Assembly: GCF_018224955.1 (NCBI RefSeq) | Contig: NZ_JAGTUU010000004.1 | Location: forward strand, 310,001-374,000 | Length of the DNA stretch: 64,000 bases | From: Thetidibacter halocola | GTDB taxonomy: Bacteria; Pseudomonadota; Alphaproteobacteria; Rhodobacterales; Rhodobacteraceae | Reading direction: 5' to 3' | Shown here: positions 61,680 to 64,000 of the stretch, in pieces | Layout: every line of letters starts with the position of its first letter | Numbering within the stretch: position 1 is the stretch's first letter | The notes under the pieces: model-generated | Told to the model about the DNA's origin: nothing | The model's input: the letters and a program-made list of their open reading frames with translations, nothing else | Databases searched by the model: none | Translations under genes and position numbers: made by a program

Positions 61680-62555
61680 ATGGAGATCAGATCGGTTGGC
61701 GTGGTTGGCGCCGGGCAGATGGGCAACGGGATCGCGCACGTCATGGCGCTGGCCGGCTACGAGGTCTGTCTGAACGATATCGACCAAGGCGCGCTGGACA
61801 AAGCGCTGGCGCTGATCACCAGGAACCTCGACCGCCAGGTGAGCCGCGAAAAGATCAGCGCCGCCGAGCGTGACACCGCCCTCGCCCGCATCCGCACCTC
61901 CCTTTCCCTCCGGGACGTGGCCCAGACCGACCTGGTGATCGAGGCCGCGACCGAACGCGAAGAGGTCAAGCACAAGATCTTCGAGGCGCTGCTGCCCGAT
62001 CTCAAGCCCGAAACGATCCTGACCTCGAACACCTCGTCGATCTCGATCACCCGTCTGGCCAGCCGCACCGACCGGCCCGAACGCTTCATGGGTTTTCATT
62101 TCATGAACCCGGTGCCGGTGATGCAGTTGGTCGAGCTGATCCGCGGCATCGCGACCGACAAGGACACCTATGAAAGCTGCCTGAGCGTGGTCGAACGGCT
62201 GGGCAAGACCGCCGCCAGCGCCGAAGACTTTCCCGCCTTCATCGTTAACCGCATCCTGATGCCGATGATCAACGAGGCGGTCTATACGCTGTACGAAGGC
62301 GTGGGCAACGTGAACTCGATCGACCAGTCGATGAAGCTGGGCGCGAACCATCCGATGGGACCGCTCGAACTGGCGGATTTCATCGGGCTGGACACCTGCC
62401 TGGCCATCATGAACGTGCTGCATGAGGGGCTGGCGGATACGAAATACCGCCCCTGCCCGCTGCTGACCAAGTATGTCGAGGCCGGCTGGCTGGGCCGCAA
62501 GACACAGCGCGGCTTCTACGATTACCGGGGCGAGGTTCCGGTGCCGACACGCTAG
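61680..62555 (+). CDS. 3-Hydroxybutyryl-CoA dehydrogenase
   Basis: A 291-residue NAD-dependent dehydrogenase that interconverts (S)-3-hydroxybutyryl-CoA and acetoacetyl-CoA. Rossmann loop GVVGAGQMGNGIAHVMALAGYEV, the catalytic His region MGFHFMNPVPVMQLVELIRG, and the C-terminal NRILMPMINEAVYTLYEGVGN and LGANHPMGPLELADFIGLD are present. It could serve short-chain fatty-acid oxidation or the ethylmalonyl-CoA/PHB route. It is near etfBA but not in one operon. Confidence 0.94.
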   Translation: MEIRSVGVVGAGQMGNGIAHVMALAGYEVCLNDIDQGALDKALALITRNLDRQVSREKISAAERDTALARIRTSLSLRDVAQTDLVIEAATEREEVKHKIFEALLPDLKPETILTSNTSSISITRLASRTDRPERFMGFHFMNPVPVMQLVELIRGIATDKDTYESCLSVVERLGKTAASAEDFPAFIVNRILMPMINEAVYTLYEGVGNVNSIDQSMKLGANHPMGPLELADFIGLDTCLAIMNVLHEGLADTKYRPCPLLTKYVEAGWLGRKTQRGFYDYRGEVPVPTR

Positions 62556-62558
62556 GCG

Positions 62559-63443
62559 TCAGTCCTCTTTCAGGCCCAGGGTCAGATCCCGCAGCCAGGA
62601 AACGAATTCGCGCTGGCCGCCGGCAAAACTACGGATCTCGTCTGGGTGGATCGGCGTGCCGACCACCGGTTTCTGCGGCCGGTTGCAGGCATGCACGACC
62701 TCGTGGATCAGCAGGCCTTGCCGGATCGTCGGCGAGACCTTGTTCGCGATCTGGTAGGCGCGGCTGTTCTGGCCCGGGAAAAAGATCGGAACCACCGTCG
62801 CGCCCGAGCGCTGGATCATCTTGGCGGTGAACGGGTTCCAGCCCGCTTCGATCGCCGGGCCGAACCAGGTCGCGGCATTGGCCACCACGCCCGAGGGGAA
62901 CAGCACGATGACGCCGCCCTGTTTCAGATGGGTCATGGCACGGGCGCGCATTTCGAGGCTCTGCTCGCGCGCGTCATCCTCGTGCGGGAAGGGGACCGGG
63001 ATCATGAACTCCTCGATCTCCTTCACCCCGGTCAGCAGCGAGCGGGTCAGGATCTTGTAATCCGTGCGCACCTGGCCGATCAGCCGGGCCAGGACCATGC
63101 CATCGACGAGGCCATGCGGATGGTTCGCCACCACGATCACCGGGCCGGTCGCGGGAATGTGGGCGATCTGCTCGGCCGGGGTCAGCAGGTCGATCCCCAT
63201 GATGTCCAGCGCCTGCGTCCAGAAGGCCTGCCCCTCGGCCGGGCCCATGCGCTCGAACCGGCGGACCATGCGCAACAGCGGGATCTTGCCCGTCAGCCAT
63301 TCCATCGCCCGGATGGTGTTGGCTTTCCACGGGTTGGTGAAGGTATTTGCGTAGCTGATCTGGCGCTTGTCGTAGGGCGCGTTCGAGGGCGGCGCGACAG
63401 GCGCCTTGCGTCCGGCGGTCGTCGGATAGCTGCCTTCCACCAT
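62559..63443 (-). CDS. Lysophospholipid acyltransferase family protein
   Basis: A 294-residue acyltransferase with the NHPHGLVDG form of the NHxxxxD catalytic motif, ILFPSGVVANAATWFGPAIEAG and a C-terminal GTPIHPDEIRSFAGGQREF segment. It is probably involved in phospholipid or ornithine-lipid synthesis; the exact acceptor is unknown. ATG 63443 is used; GTG 63461 is an alternative. It follows the HPr gene on the same strand. Confidence 0.85.
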   Translation of the reverse strand: MVEGSYPTTAGRKAPVAPPSNAPYDKRQISYANTFTNPWKANTIRAMEWLTGKIPLLRMVRRFERMGPAEGQAFWTQALDIMGIDLLTPAEQIAHIPATGPVIVVANHPHGLVDGMVLARLIGQVRTDYKILTRSLLTGVKEIEEFMIPVPFPHEDDAREQSLEMRARAMTHLKQGGVIVLFPSGVVANAATWFGPAIEAGWNPFTAKMIQRSGATVVPIFFPGQNSRAYQIANKVSPTIRQGLLIHEVVHACNRPQKPVVGTPIHPDEIRSFAGGQREFVSWLRDLTLGLKED

Positions 63444-63483
63444 TCCGTTGCGCCCCGTCACAATCGCCGGGCCCTTGTCCCGG

Positions 63484-63762
63484 TCAGCACTCTTCCCCGA
63501 ACCGATCGGCGACAAGTGCCTCGATGGCATCGGCCAGCGCCTGCGCATCCGGTCCGGAGGTCTGAACCTTGATAGAGGTTCCTTTTGCGGCTGCCAACAT
63601 CAAAAGGCCCATGATGCTGTCGCCACTGGCCGACATGCCGTCCCGGCTGACCTCGGCCCGCGCGTCGAAACCTTCCACGACCTCGACCAGCTTGGCGGAA
63701 GCCCGGGCATGCAGCCCCTTTTCGTTCACGATCTTCAGGACGCGTTGGACAGTTTCAGTCAT
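63484..63762 (-). CDS. ptsH: HPr family phosphocarrier protein
   Basis: A 92-residue phosphorelay protein phosphorylated on His18 (EKGLHARASAK); Ser49 in SGDSIMGLLMLA corresponds to the regulatory Ser46 that HprK modifies. In Rhodobacterales HPr usually belongs to a regulatory PTS without sugar permeases. The EIIA gene lies 32 bp upstream on the same strand, consistent with an hprK-rapZ-EIIA-HPr cluster continuing beyond the window. Confidence 0.95.
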   Translation of the reverse strand: MTETVQRVLKIVNEKGLHARASAKLVEVVEGFDARAEVSRDGMSASGDSIMGLLMLAAAKGTSIKVQTSGPDAQALADAIEALVADRFGEEC

Positions 63763-63794
63763 GCACGATCTTTTGCGGCGCGGCGCGCCGGAGT

Positions 63795-64000
63795 TCAAGT
63801 CCCATCGGGAACGATGTTCTGGCTGTCGATATACTTGCGCCCTGCCTCCAGCGCCGAACGGACCGCCTCGGGCACGCTCAGCTGGCGGCTCTTGGCCAGT
63901 TTGATCAGCAGCGGCAGGTTGGCGCCATAGAGAATGCGGCGGTTGTCCGGCTGGCACGCCATCAGGCTGAGGTTCGACGGCGATCCGCCGAACATGTCGG
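63795..64000 (-). CDS. PTS EIIA component, mannose-family type (partial)
   Basis: Only the C-terminal 67 residues or so are in the window; the gene runs off the right edge. The visible DMFGGSPSNLSLMACQ and the ILYGANLPLLIKLAK region match mannose-class EIIA (ManX-like) of the regulatory PTS. The phosphorylated His lies outside the window. It is followed by HPr and probably preceded by rapZ and hprK. Confidence 0.85.
   Translation of the reverse strand, partial: DMFGGSPSNLSLMACQPDNRRILYGANLPLLIKLAKSRQLSVPEAVRSALEAGRKYIDSQNIVPDGT

Overview
The window is GC-rich, densely coded alphaproteobacterial chromosome. The gene content points to Rhodobacterales (Rhodobacteraceae/Roseobacter group): a petABC cytochrome bc1 operon close to Rhodobacter, a CcrM GANTC methyltransferase, an RpoHII-type heat-shock/oxidative sigma factor, an atp operon without the Fo genes, a 44-residue aa3-oxidase subunit IV, a TPP-riboswitch-controlled thiBPQ operon, and several proteins I know mainly from this order (DUF6473, DUF6173, DUF6356, H-type lectin). 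I cannot name a genus. I see no insertion sequence, prophage, CRISPR array, rRNA or tRNA. Nothing looks recently acquired, so this is core chromosome.

Layout. 0-6 kb: DUF484 protein, xerC, a glutathione S-transferase, an LpxQ-like outer-membrane barrel, then petABC ending in a strong terminator. 6-11 kb: thiBPQ on the minus strand behind a TPP riboswitch, with aroC divergent. 11-19 kb (minus): a chemoreceptor, an EamA exporter, ccrM with four GANTC sites in its upstream region, rnhB, a degenerate GGDEF membrane protein, and groESL under CIRCE. 19-25 kb: an EamA exporter, a DUF2161 nuclease-like protein, a TraB/GumN protein, an M3 peptidase and a membrane-anchored MoeB/ThiF-type enzyme. 25-31 kb (minus): dut, coaBC, and a six-gene overlapping run fdhD - deaminase-like - mobA - mobB - unknown - moeA, devoted to molybdenum cofactor and formate dehydrogenase maturation. 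31-35 kb: azlCD, a lipoprotein, the small coxIV gene, an Lrp regulator and small conserved proteins. 35-46 kb: an MBL-fold hydrolase with an acyl-CoA dehydrogenase, tsaC/sua5, yqgE, a DsbD-alpha-like protein, a GST with a Cys-rich tail, rpoH2 coupled to a ChaN-like gene, an alpha/beta hydrolase with an HCCA isomerase, prs, an H-type lectin and marC. 46-51 kb (minus): atpHAGDC. 51-59 kb: a methyltransferase, gloB, clpA coupled to an M23 peptidase, then DUF898 coupled to an M48 peptidase. 59-64 kb: etfBA, DUF6473, 3-hydroxyacyl-CoA dehydrogenase, an acyltransferase, HPr and a truncated EIIA.

How it fits together: bc1 complex, ETF, ATP synthase and oxidase subunit IV serve respiration. Acyl-CoA dehydrogenase, ETF and hydroxyacyl-CoA dehydrogenase form a fatty-acid oxidation route that feeds the quinone pool. 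The stress layer is HrcA/CIRCE on groESL and a probable ECF (RpoE-type) promoter on rpoH2.

I did not find a clearly new multigene defence or mobile system. The best candidates for undescribed biology are the two unassigned genes inside the Mo-cofactor/fdhD operon, the GST with a YHS/TRASH-like tail, the membrane-anchored E1-like enzyme, the lipoprotein with a possible permuted papain-like active site, and the GANTC cluster at ccrM. All assignments come from reading the sequence and from memory of the families; no database search was run.
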